From Rotaria sp. Silwood1 (lineage: Eukaryota > Rotifera > Eurotatoria > Philodinida > Philodinidae), in assembly GCA_905250075.1 (NCBI GenBank), contig CAJNOP010000138.1, positions 186,001-250,000 of the forward strand: a stretch of DNA of 64,000 nucleotides. The letters are read 5' to 3'. Made by a program: the position numbers and the translations under genes. Positions within the stretch are counted from its first letter, which is position 1. The number at the start of each line of letters is the position of its first letter. The notes beneath the pieces are model-generated. The model saw only the letters and a list, made by a program, of their open reading frames with translations. It was not told the origin of the DNA and made no database searches. Below, one piece after another: positions 21,498 through 33,545 of the stretch.

Positions 21498-24010
21498 TGT
21501 TTCAGGTGCTTATTCTTTAAATAGTTTTCTGTGCTAATACTGAGTAAATGCACGGGAATAGGGCGAAATTTTGCAGTGTACTGGTACTCATCGCAAGATC
21601 TGATCAATTCACCGTAGCCATTCCCCAGTGCATTAAAGGTTACCATTTATTGTAACTAACCAACATTTTTTCTTTGTAGATCAACGACATGGATAATGAA
21701 ATTAACGGAATTATTCGATAATCACTTAGTCATTTCTCATTTGCTGGTATATACCTTGATAAAGCTCAATGAGTTTGTCATCAATATATGGTTCTTATTT
21801 CGATAAAACTACTATTCATCTGAAAGTACAACGTTGATCAGCATAAACTAGTCGTTTTTATACACGTATTATACGAAGTACTCTGTAATTTTTCGATAGA
21901 ATACAGGCAAATGATGGCATCTACAAATTCTGAAAAGATATATTTATCGATTTGAGTGTTCATGTCTTCATATTAAAATCTCTGAAAATCGTTTAATTGA
22001 TGGAATTATCTAACTTGAAGGGCATCAACTGACAGCTTAACAAGCTTGTCAATATTATTACATTCATTTCAAGTTTTCATTTCGACGTACATCAAAATGC
22101 TAATCTCAAGTTCCATAGAATAACATAGTTGAAATTCGAAACTATCAAAAAAAGAAGTGAATCCACAGTGAAAAGAGAATCACACTTAATGAAGTGTCTT
22201 TACAGTTGACTGTAGATGCTTAAATGATTTATAAATAATTTACATGTTCTTTGTAAACAAAGAGAAAAAAATACACATAATAATGATGATAATCATAAAT
22301 AAATGTATTGAATAGAAAAAGTCATTTGCTTCTTGTGTGGTTTCTGGAAGACTGCAAAAAGAATGAAAGAAATGAAAAAGGAAACTATAATAAAAATGAT
22401 AAATTAATTGAAAAAGTTAGATACACGATAGAAAGATATTTATACAATTGATGTAAAATGGATGACCGACTTGTACATATTTTGTAAAAAAATTACAGTG
22501 ACAATGATATTGATTCATAATAATTACAGTTGTTTCTACCAGTCATGTAGCGAATACAATGGCAAGAGAAAAAAAGCAGAAGAAAAAAAATATGAGTGAA
22601 GATCACAGCCATGGTACAGTTGTGTTCCAAAAATACAAATGGCCATAAGTCGAGTTATACTCAACCGATTGTAATATTTTTTTTTCTGGTTTTAGTGGTT
22701 TGAAGATGGTAATTCATTTCTGCAAAAATTAACCGTTCATCTGCTTTAATTAGTGAGACATCAAAGCACTAGGACATGTACATAGTTTATAGGGTCACTT
22801 GCCGGAAGTCAACCAATACCTTACTCTCCATTCCTATATTTTGTAGATTTTCAAGCTGGACTTGTAGAACTTTCCAAGATCTTTCAGAATATATCTTTTG
22901 TTTCAGCTTTCGACAAAGCTTTATGAATGAAAAACTATGGATAATAGGCGTTAAAACATTTAGTATGTTTGCGTAAACCAACATTGAAATCGATGGCATT
23001 CCAATTGAAGAAAAATCATATGAATTATTTTCATTGAATATCAAAGAGAACTGAAGGAAAAATAATCTGAAAAATAAAAAAGCTCAATTAAAACTGAACT
23101 GTTTGTCAGAAAAATTTGATCTTTTTACGTAGCCTATAAAGTAGAGTAATATCCCAAATCATCAAGCAAAAATCTTTCTCCTTTCTAGAAAAAAGTTAGT
23201 TTTACTAGCAAAATATAGGGCGGCGTTGGCTGAAGTATTCACATATTAAGACTGATTGATATAGAAGCATATCATACAGAAATCGGCTCCTACACAGCAG
23301 TCTTAGGAAAATATTATTTTCATACACAATCAACGTTGCTTTATAAAATGCAACACTATACAGGAGCATATATGAGAAAGAATAAGCAAGGTATAAAAAA
23401 ATGGATACAGTTGTAGAACAAGTCTATATAGAAAACAGCGAGGCACTCTTTATATAAAAAAGGGAAAAATTTGGTCAGTTAAAATAAACACTTTTTTAAA
23501 ATTTATTGGAATATCTGAGATGTACAAACATAGGCACTTCTAGATAGCACACTCTGAAAAGATTTGTAGCAAAGTTGAAACGCGTAGCGGCAACTAAATA
23601 TTTGTATTCACGATCAACAACTTGAAAACGAGTTTCTTCTAGGTAAAAAAAAAGAATGAGCTTTAACTAACAATGTGTACACACGTAGATAGAAATGATT
23701 GCATTTGTACAATGAGTGATAGCTATAAAAGAGTTGTACCAACTTATCTGAATGGGAGTCATCATGATCGTATAATGCTTTTCTTGGTATCTCCACTTTG
23801 ATTACTTTCCACTTCTCGAATTCTTATAACCGAGTGATGATGATGCTCAGAAATGTGTATCGTATGGTTTCTTGCCGACATCAATATAGAAAAAAGCTAC
23901 TCTATCTAGAGTAAAATAGAAAAGAGAGAGAAAATGATACTGATGACGCACATCAAATGTTTGACAATCTTAGACATAGCATGCTCATTTGACGTTAGTC
24001 TGTTACAACC
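21498..24010. other. Long intergenic region with one possible TM fragment
   Basis: No complete gene was seen. A minus-strand frame (22787-23080) after a TTTTTCAG acceptor encodes a hydrophobic segment (SISMLVYANILNVLTPIIHS) followed by basic residues (CRKLKQK), like the last helix and tail of a multi-pass receptor. No preceding exons were found, so it is probably a fragment. Confidence 0.3.
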
Positions 24011-24920
24011 ATGAATAACACTGACATGGAGACGTCGGAAGATGATACGTCCTTACTCCGTTCAGTCAAGTTTTGGCTGCTACTTTTGCTACAAATTCCA
24101 GCGATCATACTTTCTCTTCTCATCTTTGTCTTTTTTGCCAAGCATGATGCTGCCCGACGTGCTCCACAAAACCGTGCTCTACTGATTCTGCTCGTAGTTA
24201 ACTTCATTGAGCTATCATCTGTGATGCCATTTTCCCTCCACTTTTTTCGGCTGGGCCACGTCAGTCCAGCTACACCAACTTACTGTACGTGGTGGACCTT
24301 CTTTGAGTACACAATAGCCGTAACAAGTGAATATCTTATTGCCACCATTTCTATGCAACGACACATGCTTATTTTTAACGGGCATATTCTAAGAACTCGC
24401 TTGATGCGCAATTTGTTGCATTATCTACCACTTCTTTTCTGTCTCACATATCCCATGATATTTTATATATTTGTCATCATCCTATACCCATGCGATGGCA
24501 CTCAATGGGACTTCACCAGCACTCTCTGTGGTCTTGCCAATTGTTATTTTTTATTTAACCCAGTGCTTGGCACATTCGATTGGATGTTCAATAACGGTAT
24601 GCCTATGGTTATAGACGTATTAGCCAATGCGATCCTTATCGCACGGGTAGTTAGACAGAAACGTCACCATCAACCGTTGGTGACGTGGCGGCGCCAGCGA
24701 CGCATGACATTGCAATTATTTTTCATCTCAAGTCTTTACATTGTCTCCTGGACGCCATGTCTCTTAGTAGGAACCGTACAGATACTCGGATATCCGGACT
24801 TTCTGGCTCAGATTCAAATAAACTATTTTATTGGCCTCGTCTATTTCGTATGCCTTGTTCTTCCATGGGTATATCTCGGTCTTGTTCCTGAGCTTACTAA
24901 ATGGATTAGAAAGTTGTGTC
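24011..24920 (+). CDS. Rhodopsin-like 7TM receptor, 3' end lost in gap
   Basis: From the ATG at 24011 there are 303 readable codons before the 100-N gap, without introns. Seven hydrophobic segments can be placed: about residues 19-43, 55-78, 94-115, 137-160, 195-217, 237-260 and 273-297. TM3 is followed by SMQRHMLIF, where class A receptors have DRY. TM6 contains VSWTPCLL, like the CWxP motif, and TM7 has LPWVYLGLVP in place of NPxxY. Basic residues follow TM7 (KWIRKLC). The layout is a divergent class A G-protein-coupled receptor at the plasma membrane, of the type greatly expanded in bdelloids; the ligand cannot be inferred. Only the cytoplasmic tail should be missing. Confidence 0.75.
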
Positions 24921-25020
24921 NNNNNNNNNNNNNNNNNNNNNNNNNNNNNNNNNNNNNNNNNNNNNNNNNNNNNNNNNNNNNNNNNNNNNNNNNNNNNNNN
25001 NNNNNNNNNNNNNNNNNNNN
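24921..25020. other. Assembly gap (100 N)
   Basis: One hundred undetermined bases separate the receptor from the Argonaute remnant. The true distance is unknown. Confidence 1.
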
Positions 25021-26151
25021 AAAAGAATTTGGTAGAAAAATTCAATGCCAGATTACGTGGTGTTAATCAACTTGTTTCATTAATGCCAGCATTAAAATCA
25101 CCATCAGCTCGATCTGATATATTTATGTTTTTTGGTATTGATTGTACTCATATAACATGTTCACAAGTACGACCGTCCATTGTTGCTGTTGTTGGATTAA
25201 AAGATTCTACAAATACACAATATGCTGCTCGTGTTTTACAACAATTTCCACAAAAATGAAAAATCGCATTTGCAATCATAAATGATCTTCATAAATATGT
25301 TGGTGAATTAATACGTGTATTTTCAAATCATAATTCATGTTTACCAAATAAACTTGTTTTTTATTAAGTTGGTCTTGATGATGGATCATTTGAAAAAGTG
25401 CTTGATAACGAATTACGAGCTATTCAACGAGCATGTCAAGGTAAATACGATTGTTCAAAGGCCGAATCAAATAAAAAAATTCTTTTTTTCTATAGAATTA
25501 TATGGTCATAATCAATTACCTCAAATTTGTTTTGTTGTTGTTAAAAAACGTCATCATACACGTTTTTTTACATGGAATAAACAATCTAATCAAGCGAATA
25601 ATATTCAACCAGGTTAAATGGATTTTATTTTATTTTTTTGTTTGAATATTTGTTTTTGTTGATTGTAGGAACAGTTATTGATACTGATATGGTTTCACTA
25701 AATGGTTTTGAGTTTTATCTTAATTCTGATGCAACTATTCAAGGTACATCACGACCAATGCTTTATCAAGTATTATATGATGAAATTGGTTTTACATCAG
25801 ATGATATTCAACAATTAACGTAAGAATTTTGATTTGAAAATAAAGAAGAAAGAAGTTATTATGTTTTTGTTTTGAAATTTGAATAGATATTATTTATGTC
25901 ATATTGATGTTCGATGTACAAAAGCTATATATGTTCCAGCTCCAGTTCATTATGCAACACTTCATGTTTCGCATCATCTTAAACTTCATTATAAAAGTCA
26001 AATGGTAAAAGACATGAATGAAATAAATCATGTATTAGAACATACATGTTTAAGTACTGAAAAACAAAGTCAATTGTATTCCAAATTCAAGACTACGAAC
26101 AATAGTGATATGGCAGTTCGAAACAGATATTTCCATGAACCTTGTCATTAG
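25021..26151 (+). pseudogene. Argonaute PIWI-domain pseudogene, 5' part in gap
   Basis: Four exon segments (25021-25440, 25496-25612, 25669-25819, 25887-26151) join in frame at GT-AG introns of 50-70 bp and spell a PIWI domain. Landmarks are FFGIDCTH (first catalytic Asp kept), VAVVGLKD, VVVKKRHHTRFF, IQGTSRPMLYQVLYDE and YLCHIDVRCTKAIYVPAP. Two nonsense codons interrupt it: TGA at 25257-25259 and TAA near 25366. The TAA falls in FY-stop-VGLDDGSF, where working enzymes have YRDG, so the second catalytic Asp is lost. The final catalytic His position (APxxYAHL) reads Thr (HYATL). Argonautes load small RNAs to silence transcripts, and this copy could not cleave RNA. The splice sites are still clean, which suggests recent death or an assembly error; the lost catalytic residues argue for real decay. 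Confidence 0.8.
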
Positions 26152-26510
26152 GACAAAGGAAAAAAACATCATTAATATCATTTGTTTTCGTCCAACGATC
26201 ACTAATGTTTGACATGATCATTCATTGGTTGTATCTTTTCTTCGGACATATTTTTTATTCTTTTTGTTAAATTAATTATACATAAACCACATGTAATGAA
26301 ATGTAATTTTTTTCATATATGTCAAAAGAAAGAGAAAAAGATTAAATCCATGTTATAAATTATCAAATAAATAGCATTAGTTTTTATCCATTTTCTATCA
26401 TACGTACGTCGACAGAAGATTACGCTTAGCTTAGTACTGTTCGACGCTGCCAAATTCCTCTGTATTATGTTCTATATACATGTATTTCTTTTTAATTCAT
26501 TTGTTCCTCT

Positions 26511-26557
26511 TGGATGGGGGTGGACGTCATCTGTTCTTTACATCCACACCCACACTC
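26511..26557. repeat. TGTGGG hairpin element 7 (short)
   Basis: TGGATGGGGGTGGACG pairs loosely with CATCCACACCCACACTC around about 15 bases. It lies 359 bp after the Argonaute stop. Confidence 0.55.
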
Positions 26558-27441
26558 TTTTGAGATTTTTCATACCTCCCTGAAGTTCACCTTATGCATA
26601 AACTCCTAACTCAAAAACGATTAATCACCTGGCACAGCTCCCTCGTAAGTGAAAATAAAAGAAGCTTGCCATGAAATTTTTGATCAGAAAAGAAAGGTGA
26701 ACCAAACAGATTGACATATTGGTGAGTTTCGATGGATTTTTCAATTCTTGAGATGGGTGTTTTTTCAGATTAATCGTAGATTACTAAAAAAAGCTTAGTG
26801 ACTTTTGCTTGATTATCGTAGATTCTGATTTATTTAGTAGATTAAAGTTTTCATATATTCTGATAAATCTGTTTGGCCATCAATTTAGTCTTCAACCGAA
26901 TAGGACTAGAACCTATTTTGTTTCCTTTGTTAATATATTATTAGATAAGATAACATTTATACTTTTTGTTCGTTTGATTTTTGAGAAAATAAAGTATTTT
27001 AGAAAATATTCCTTTATGCCTTCCTTTTGCTTCTTGTTCACTACCACTCTTAACATGCTGGTTCACAATGACTGTAGTGTGTCCTCTGAATGCAAATGAG
27101 CATTCATTTAGTTGTTCAACAAGATTTGCTTGATTGATTAACTGTGTATAAGTATTACTGAGTATACAAGTAATTAATCGTTGAAAACTAATCAGTCATT
27201 TTGAAGGTAGAATTATACTAAACAAAATTCATATTTCATGAATAATAACGTTTTTTTTTTAAGAGACATCTCGTGAGAAAACCAAGAATGTTTAGATATC
27301 GGAAAACATGTGGATTAGTAGATTCTAAATGTGAGTGTACAGGAAGCTAGGCCTAAAATGTACCATGTATGAATCTAAAACATTATAGTCTAAAGATTTA
27401 TCTCCCATCTGCTATGGCAAACTGATCCGAAACACCCTCAA
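26558..27441. other. Intergenic, nothing recognised
   Basis: AT-rich; a 96-codon plus-strand frame (26809-27099) shows no recognisable domain. Confidence 0.4.
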
Positions 27442-28755
27442 CAAGCTTGTTAGCACAGCCCCTTTGGGGCTGAAATGTGGAACTCACATATCTTCTTTAA
27501 TTTATTATACTAATGACAAAATACAGTGTTTAAGGTCCAGCCCCCACCCAAAAAAAGTTGATTTTTGTCAAATTTATCGATTTTTTTTTAATTAGCGCAT
27601 GTGATAGAACATCGCGTCCGCTATCGAATGCACTATAGTTTATTTTGTTTGCGATGTATTTTAACGGTTTTTCAAAAGTTTTTCTGAGAACCACTATTCA
27701 AGCAAAATAACTTCTTTCGAAAAATTCAATTTTCCATTGAGTATTTCAATTTGTAATGGTAAAATATATTTCTTTCTATCGTATAGAATGTTATCTTGAC
27801 TTTGATTATGTCACGTAGCGATAGTTACTTTATTATCATATCATTCGCTAATCACATGTTATTTCCTAAGTTTTGGTTTTTTTAGGTCACTTAGATGAAC
27901 CTGCTAATAAATTTTTTTCGTGATATCTTCAGTCATAATGAGTTCAGGGTGTCTTTTATTATTTAAGATGATAGAAAAACACTATTACTGAGTCAAAAGC
28001 CATAAAACACACTTGTAAAAAGTATTTTGCGTTTTTCTCCAAATCAGATTGTTTGTTTTTACGTTTTCGTGCATCCCAAATTTCTCCGTCATTTTGAAAG
28101 CTAGAAAGTTCGGGTTTGTTTTAAATCATAGCTAAGGTCTGACAATACAACTTAACAAAACCCGATTTTTTAATTTCATGATTGATGTCACATGGAGAGA
28201 AGATGTTTGAGAACTTTCACCCTAACAATTTCATACCATGACGTAGAAATTCTTTGAAAACTAAACTACAGACAAATTAAAAAATCGGGCTTTGTTAAGT
28301 TGTAGTGTCAGACCTTAGCTGTGGTCTAAAACAAACCCGAGCTTTCTGGCTTCTAGAATGGCGAAGAAATCTGGGATGTACGAAAACCCAGTTTTTAAGC
28401 ATTAACCTTAGGTTATTTCTTGAAAGGCTCAAGATTTCAAGCTGAAATTTTCACCACGAGGTGCCAAGCTCAAGACACATCTACTCTGAAAGTTTCGTTA
28501 AAATCGGATGTTCTACGGCAAAAATAGAATTTTGGGTGGGGCTGGGCCTTAAATTCTTTAAAAGACTATGGTTGTTTTCTAATGGTAATCGATTGTCAGC
28601 AAATGCTGCCATCTTTATTTCTATACTTCGAATAAAATTTTTTAGTTTTTTTTCTGGAGTTGCTATGGTCTGTAATGGGGTGGGGGGAGTCGCCAACCTC
28701 GAACTGAAAACTTACTCTCACTATTTTCTTCGAAAACATACGTGAGTTTCACAAA
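27442..28755. mobile_element. Long copy of the TIR element, containing a large palindrome
   Basis: It has the same left end (AAGCTTGTTAG, CAGCCCCTTTGGGGCTG, TGTGGAACTCAC) and right end (CGAAAACATACGTGAGTT) as the element at 16791. It holds one GTCTGTAATGGGG unit near 28670. Inside, 27531-28550 is an inverted repeat: GTCCAGCCCCCACCC pairs with GGGTGGGGCTGGGC, and an inner pair around GGGTTTGTTTTA centres near 28225. No transposase is encoded. Confidence 0.7.
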
Positions 28756-29013
28756 AAATAAGCTAGTATTGAATGAAGTGAAAGCTATTATACGACACCA
28801 TAGTAAACAGAAGTACGGCAAGCAATGCCTGGAAGTATTGATCGATAAAAACAATCTTTTCTTTTCATAGAAAAAGAAATCAAGGAAATTTTTCAGCTGT
28901 AAAATTGTTTGTTTTTCAAGAGAAGATGAGTTGATCGACTTCTTTTCTATTGCAGTTTTCATCATTAAATACCAGTAATAAAAAATAACTAGAAGACAGA
29001 GTTTCTATGTTAT

Positions 29014-29053
29014 GGTGTGGGTGTGAATTACAACAAGGAACCCACACACCCTC
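29014..29053. repeat. TGTGGG hairpin element 8 (minimal)
   Basis: GGTGTGGGTGTGAATT, about 10 bases, then CCCACACACCCTC. It is the shortest copy. Confidence 0.6.
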
Positions 29054-29096
29054 CATCGAAATTCAGTAAAGAAAAATTTTTAACAGCTGCTAAATA

Positions 29097-30050
29097 AAGG
29101 GTGTTCCATAATAACTGAGGATAATTTTTTATTCGTATTTTTCATAGTTTTACTCGACGTAGAAGGCTGAAATTTTTATCACATATACATCTGATCCAGA
29201 TTTTTATTGCTGAAAGTTTCAGCTCTCTAGCTATAACTAGTGGTAAAATATATCGGTAAAACTGAATACATAAATTTTTGTAATCGATTTCGCAGGATAC
29301 TTCCATGCGTAGCTAACCAAAAACTCACAAAGTATCCAAAAATTCTCTTCCGCATAAGACTTTGTAGAGCTTTTTTCGCTGATCCTTTTCATAAAAATTT
29401 TTTTTGAATTTCGTTGAGAAATGACGATGTTATGATCAGAATATTTATCATAAAAACGGAAGATGTCAGATTTTTTTTGATAGAAATATCGTATACAATG
29501 TTCAATCGTGATTTATTCATTCTATTCGTCCGTATCAGAGAAACCGTCCATAGGGTTTTGTAGAGCAAACTTTTCTCTACCAAAGCTACTATGTCACATT
29601 TCTTCAAAAAATAGCCATTCTGAGATATATGAATCGATTTTTCCTTACATTTTAAGCTATTTTACAGTGTTTTATTTTTTAACCATAGCATTGTCATTTC
29701 TGAATGAAATTCGAAAAGTTTTTTTACCAAAATGACCAGCGAAAAAAGCTCTACAAAGTCTGATACGAAAGAAAATTTTTTTGATACTTTGTGATTTGTT
29801 GGTTGACTACCCTTAGAACTACTTTACAATATTTTCGAAGTAAACATATATGCAGAAATCGATTACGAAAATTGATGTATTCAGTTTTGTCGATGTATTT
29901 TACCACTAGTTATAGCTAGAGAGCTGAAACTTTCAGCAATAAAAGATCTGGATCAGATTTATATGTGATAAAAATTTCAGCCTTCTACGTCGAGTAAAAC
30001 TATGAAAAATACGAATAAAAAATTATCCTCAGTTATTATGGGACACCCTT
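29097..30050. mobile_element. 954-bp fold-back MITE with AAGGGTG ends and TA duplication
   Basis: The termini AAGGGTGTTCCATAATAACT and AGTTATTATGGGACACCCTT are inverted. TA flanks both sides (29095-29096 and 30051-30052), the target duplication of Tc1/mariner elements. The arms extend several hundred bases (GACGTAGAAGGCTGAAATTT and its complement). It is non-coding. Confidence 0.8.
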
Positions 30051-30734
30051 TAACAAACTCTTCGAGAATTATGCGGCTGGCATGTATCTTTTAGAGGTGT
30101 ATGACTGACTTCTTTAAATCTTAGGCATTATTATTCTAGTATTATTTTTTTACATTGTGCATCAAATAAATTAATTTTTTTCATTTCCTGTTGTGCAATC
30201 ATTTTAATTGTAGAAAGAAGCCAACTGTTATATTCAAGTTGTTATAGCGAATCAGGAAATGGCTACATGCGATCTTCATGAGCAGTTCTATTAGTCAAAA
30301 TTTCGTTCTTTTTTCACTGCTTCGCGTCTTTTTTTTGTTTTCTTGAAAATATTTCGCAACATTCGTATCTCAAATGAAGGCGGATTTATATTAGTTCATT
30401 TTTTCTCATAGCAACCTAGGATATTTTCACAATCTGATCTAATTAGAAGGAGTTATTGTGGGATGTAGAGGCAAGTGTGTTTTCGTGGATTGACGAAATG
30501 TTTTTCTGCTGGGGATTTACCAGAAAAGTAGCAGTAGAGAATGAGTACGAGGTAGCACTCGTCTATATTCGCTCGCTCCTCTTAGTTTATGAACTTATAT
30601 GTGCAACCTTCCAGTATTCAACGTCACATAACTAAGCAATCTACAAATGTCGAAAACAAATGATAAATTTTATTAGTGAATGCTTCAAATCTTGTATGAT
30701 ACTAATAATCAAAATGTCGATCGTTATTCAATAC
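30051..30734. other. Intergenic, nothing recognised
   Basis: No supportable feature between the MITE and the dioxygenase stop. Confidence 0.45.
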
Positions 30735-31613
30735 TTAAACGGGTCTATCACCAATAATTGTTGCTCTCTCCATGCGTCGACAATTAGGCCAATAGTCTCC
30801 AACAGCATAATGTTGAGTTGATCTATTATCCCAGAATGCAACATCATTTTCTTTCCAATGCCATCGAACTGTATATTCTGGTTGATTTACCAAGCTGAAT
30901 AAATAATTTAATAATATGTCACTCTCAATATCACTCAAACCAAGAATTCGTGTTGTAAAAGTAGTATTGACAAACAATAATTTGCGTTTTGTTATTGGAT
31001 GAGTTCGAATTACCGGATGTATAACAGGTGGTAACTCTTGTTTTGCTTTATCCAATTTTTCTCTAGCATCAGACACATAAACATTTGTCATATTAAAATT
31101 TTTTGCATAAGAATGTTCAGCTGATAATGTACTTAAAAAATTTTTCATTGGTAATGATAGAGCATCATAGGCCGAATACATGCTTGACCATAATGTATCA
31201 CCACCAACAGATGGAATTTGACGTGCATATAAAATACAACCAAGTGCTGGTTTTTCTGTGAATGTTATATCTGTATGCCAACGATCATTACTTGGTTTCC
31301 TGTCAGGGCCGTATTCTAGAACCATTAGTTCAGGTATATCCTGGACATGAGAATAAAATGGATGTGTGTGTAAATCACCAAATAAACGAGCAAAATCACG
31401 GTGCTGTTTTGGAGTTAAATGTTGATTGCGAAAAAATATAACCTGATGTTTGATTAATGCTTGTTCAATTTGTTGAATAATATTAGTGTTATCTAATGAA
31501 TTTGATAAATCAATGTCATGAATAATTGCACCAATAGTAGGTACCAATATTTCAATGTTTAAGTCGTTTGTATCAGTTGAAATTTCTTCTTGTTCAGGTG
31601 GATTCGAAGACAT
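30735..31613 (-). CDS. TauD/TfdA-family Fe(II)/2-oxoglutarate dioxygenase
   Basis: A single uninterrupted exon encodes 292 aa, close to the roughly 283 aa of E. coli TauD. The iron-binding triad is complete: H113 and D115 in RWHTDITF, and H268 in WDNRSTQHYAVGDY. The 2-oxoglutarate-binding Arg is R283 in MERATIIGD. Other family landmarks are IGAIIHDIDLS near residue 28, FFRNQHLTPKQHRDFARLFG at 60-79 and GGDTLW at 137-142. Family members oxidise taurine, other sulfonates or related small acids, releasing the group after hydroxylation. The substrate here is not determined. No targeting signal is seen, so it is presumably cytosolic. Absence of introns and the mainly bacterial/fungal spread of the family suggest horizontal acquisition, a known feature of bdelloid genomes; codon use looks AT-rich like the host. 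Confidence 0.85.
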   Translation of the reverse strand: MSSNPPEQEEISTDTNDLNIEILVPTIGAIIHDIDLSNSLDNTNIIQQIEQALIKHQVIFFRNQHLTPKQHRDFARLFGDLHTHPFYSHVQDIPELMVLEYGPDRKPSNDRWHTDITFTEKPALGCILYARQIPSVGGDTLWSSMYSAYDALSLPMKNFLSTLSAEHSYAKNFNMTNVYVSDAREKLDKAKQELPPVIHPVIRTHPITKRKLLFVNTTFTTRILGLSDIESDILLNYLFSLVNQPEYTVRWHWKENDVAFWDNRSTQHYAVGDYWPNCRRMERATIIGDRPV

Positions 31614-33504
31614 TTTTGATATTCTAAAATAGGATCAGCAAAATCAGAAGATAATAAAGCAGGCACTAATGAAAACTATTATTGTTTATTCAAAAGAAGA
31701 AAATAACGACGAACAACATTGTGACATAGAGCAAAAAATAGAATATCTTATTCATAATTTTATATTAAATATTTACAACTAGTTACTAGTCGTTGATGGT
31801 ACAACTGTTCATGTAAGTGACGAGTGTTGAATAAGTATGATAATTAATGTATCTTTTTTTTAATTTCCTTTTTGATGGTTTTAAGTATTTGGTATGATAT
31901 TAAGTCCTTACTGGATATTTCAAACTTAAGCTGATCATTGAAAATCAGTTGAAGACAAATAATTATCAGGCTATAATGATAAATTAGCAAAATGAAATTA
32001 AAAATAAGTGCATTTTCTATCAGATAAAAGTTCCACTGTCGAAAACAATGAAAAATATAACAAATAAGAATGAAAAGACACTTTTTTTGGTTTAAATGAT
32101 ATACCTTTACAGATAAGAAACAAAATGTTACGAATACTAAATAGCCTTCCAAGATATAGAACAAAAACAAATAGAATTTAGATAAATTCTCATGTCATAT
32201 TTTTTTGCATAAAAAATAGGCATTGTTATCAATGGTATGATTATCAAATATAACAAATGTAACAGAGATACTTGATAAAAGACATTCATTGTTAGAAATG
32301 AACTTGTCCTTCATTTCGTTCGATTTTTGAAAAATAGATCTAATTTGTTCATCACTAAAAACACAATTAATCGCTCTCTTTGACGACAATTATTAATTGT
32401 TCTTCGAGTGGAGCTCAGAGCGGAAATGAATTACAAAATAAGTCAAAATTTCTATGCGAAAAAAGTGAATCATCATTTATTACTTAAAATCTGGGTAGGG
32501 TCCATTAAAGTTATGATTCAGGCTGGCAATAACTGTGATAGATATAGTTCTTTTTTTCATATAATGTTGATGTGTTCTCCGCAGTAGTGCTTTGCCGACA
32601 ATATGAACTATTGTTGTTGCTTTAGTCTAATGTCAAGCAAAGTAATATCTTGTTCTTCAATCGACAAAAAAAGAATCGATTTCGACTTTATTTTAATATT
32701 GATCAAAACTCAGAAATCAAAAACTAATTCTTTTTATTACTCAAAACTATGAAATTTGATTGTATTTGGAATGTAAAATATCAACTCTACTTTTTAAAAA
32801 TTGAATTCAGTGAATTCATTTTAATTTCACTCACATTCAACATACAGAAGACAAATCACTTTTTCCAAAAATAATAATTTGGAACTCATCCAAAACCTAG
32901 CTTTCTTTTTTAAAACAAAACGTTGATTTACTAGTTTTATATCTAACACAGATCTAATCACTCTTTTATATGCTTTTGCAATAATGTCATTATTGAGGGA
33001 AGACAATCAGCGATCAGTGAATTCCATCTGACGTTGACCTATAATATTCAATTCCGAATATTTAATTTAAATATGTATTAACGTGATCCACTTTCATGAG
33101 ACAAATCGATTTTTCTCTTGTTGGGCGGATGTGGGTATGGACGTGAAGTATTGGTGTAAGGGTATACAATAATTTTTAATCTACTCACGTTCACACTCAT
33201 ACAAATTATTTAACATATTTTGTAGTACTATGCTTTGTATCGCTTTGTTTCTTTTGCATCATCAAGTCTTTCAATGTTATGTTGTTAGGTAGCAAAATCA
33301 AAATAAATCAAAATGATAATATTGAACACTAACGTTTGGTCTATATCATAAAAGCTTCAAGTAGCTCGAAATAGTTTAAAGTATCCTTCAAGCGGCTCAG
33401 AGTAACTTCAAGTACAACAGTATGCAATTTCTTCTTTGAGGTCGATTCACTCGCTCCTAGATTGAAAAATACGATGGAACGGAACGTGTATGAACTGGTG
33501 GGGC
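31614..33504. other. Long AT-rich intergenic region
   Basis: No gene is recognised. A weak hairpin related to the TGTGGG elements lies at about 33125-33203 (GCGGATGTGGGTATGGACGT with ACGTTCACACTCATAC). Frames at 31844-32389 are low-complexity hydrophobic shadows of AT-rich DNA. Confidence 0.4.
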
Positions 33505-33545
33505 AGAGTTGTAACTGGTATCGGTAAACGGCCGGTCCGGTTCGG
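33505..33545. repeat. ACCGG-rich repeat fragment
   Basis: ACTGGTATCGGTAAACGGCC followed by GGTCCGGTTCGGTCTAGAC matches the ACCGG family and looks like a truncated end. Confidence 0.45.

Noticed and set aside
24011-25066. Receptor frame reading through the gap into the Argonaute sequence
   Set aside because: The joined frame is an artefact of 100 Ns; the sequence beyond the gap is PIWI coding in a different frame.
31844-32389. Hydrophobic minus-strand frames
   Set aside because: Composition reflects AT-rich DNA (runs of Phe, Ile, Leu, Lys); no conserved motif.
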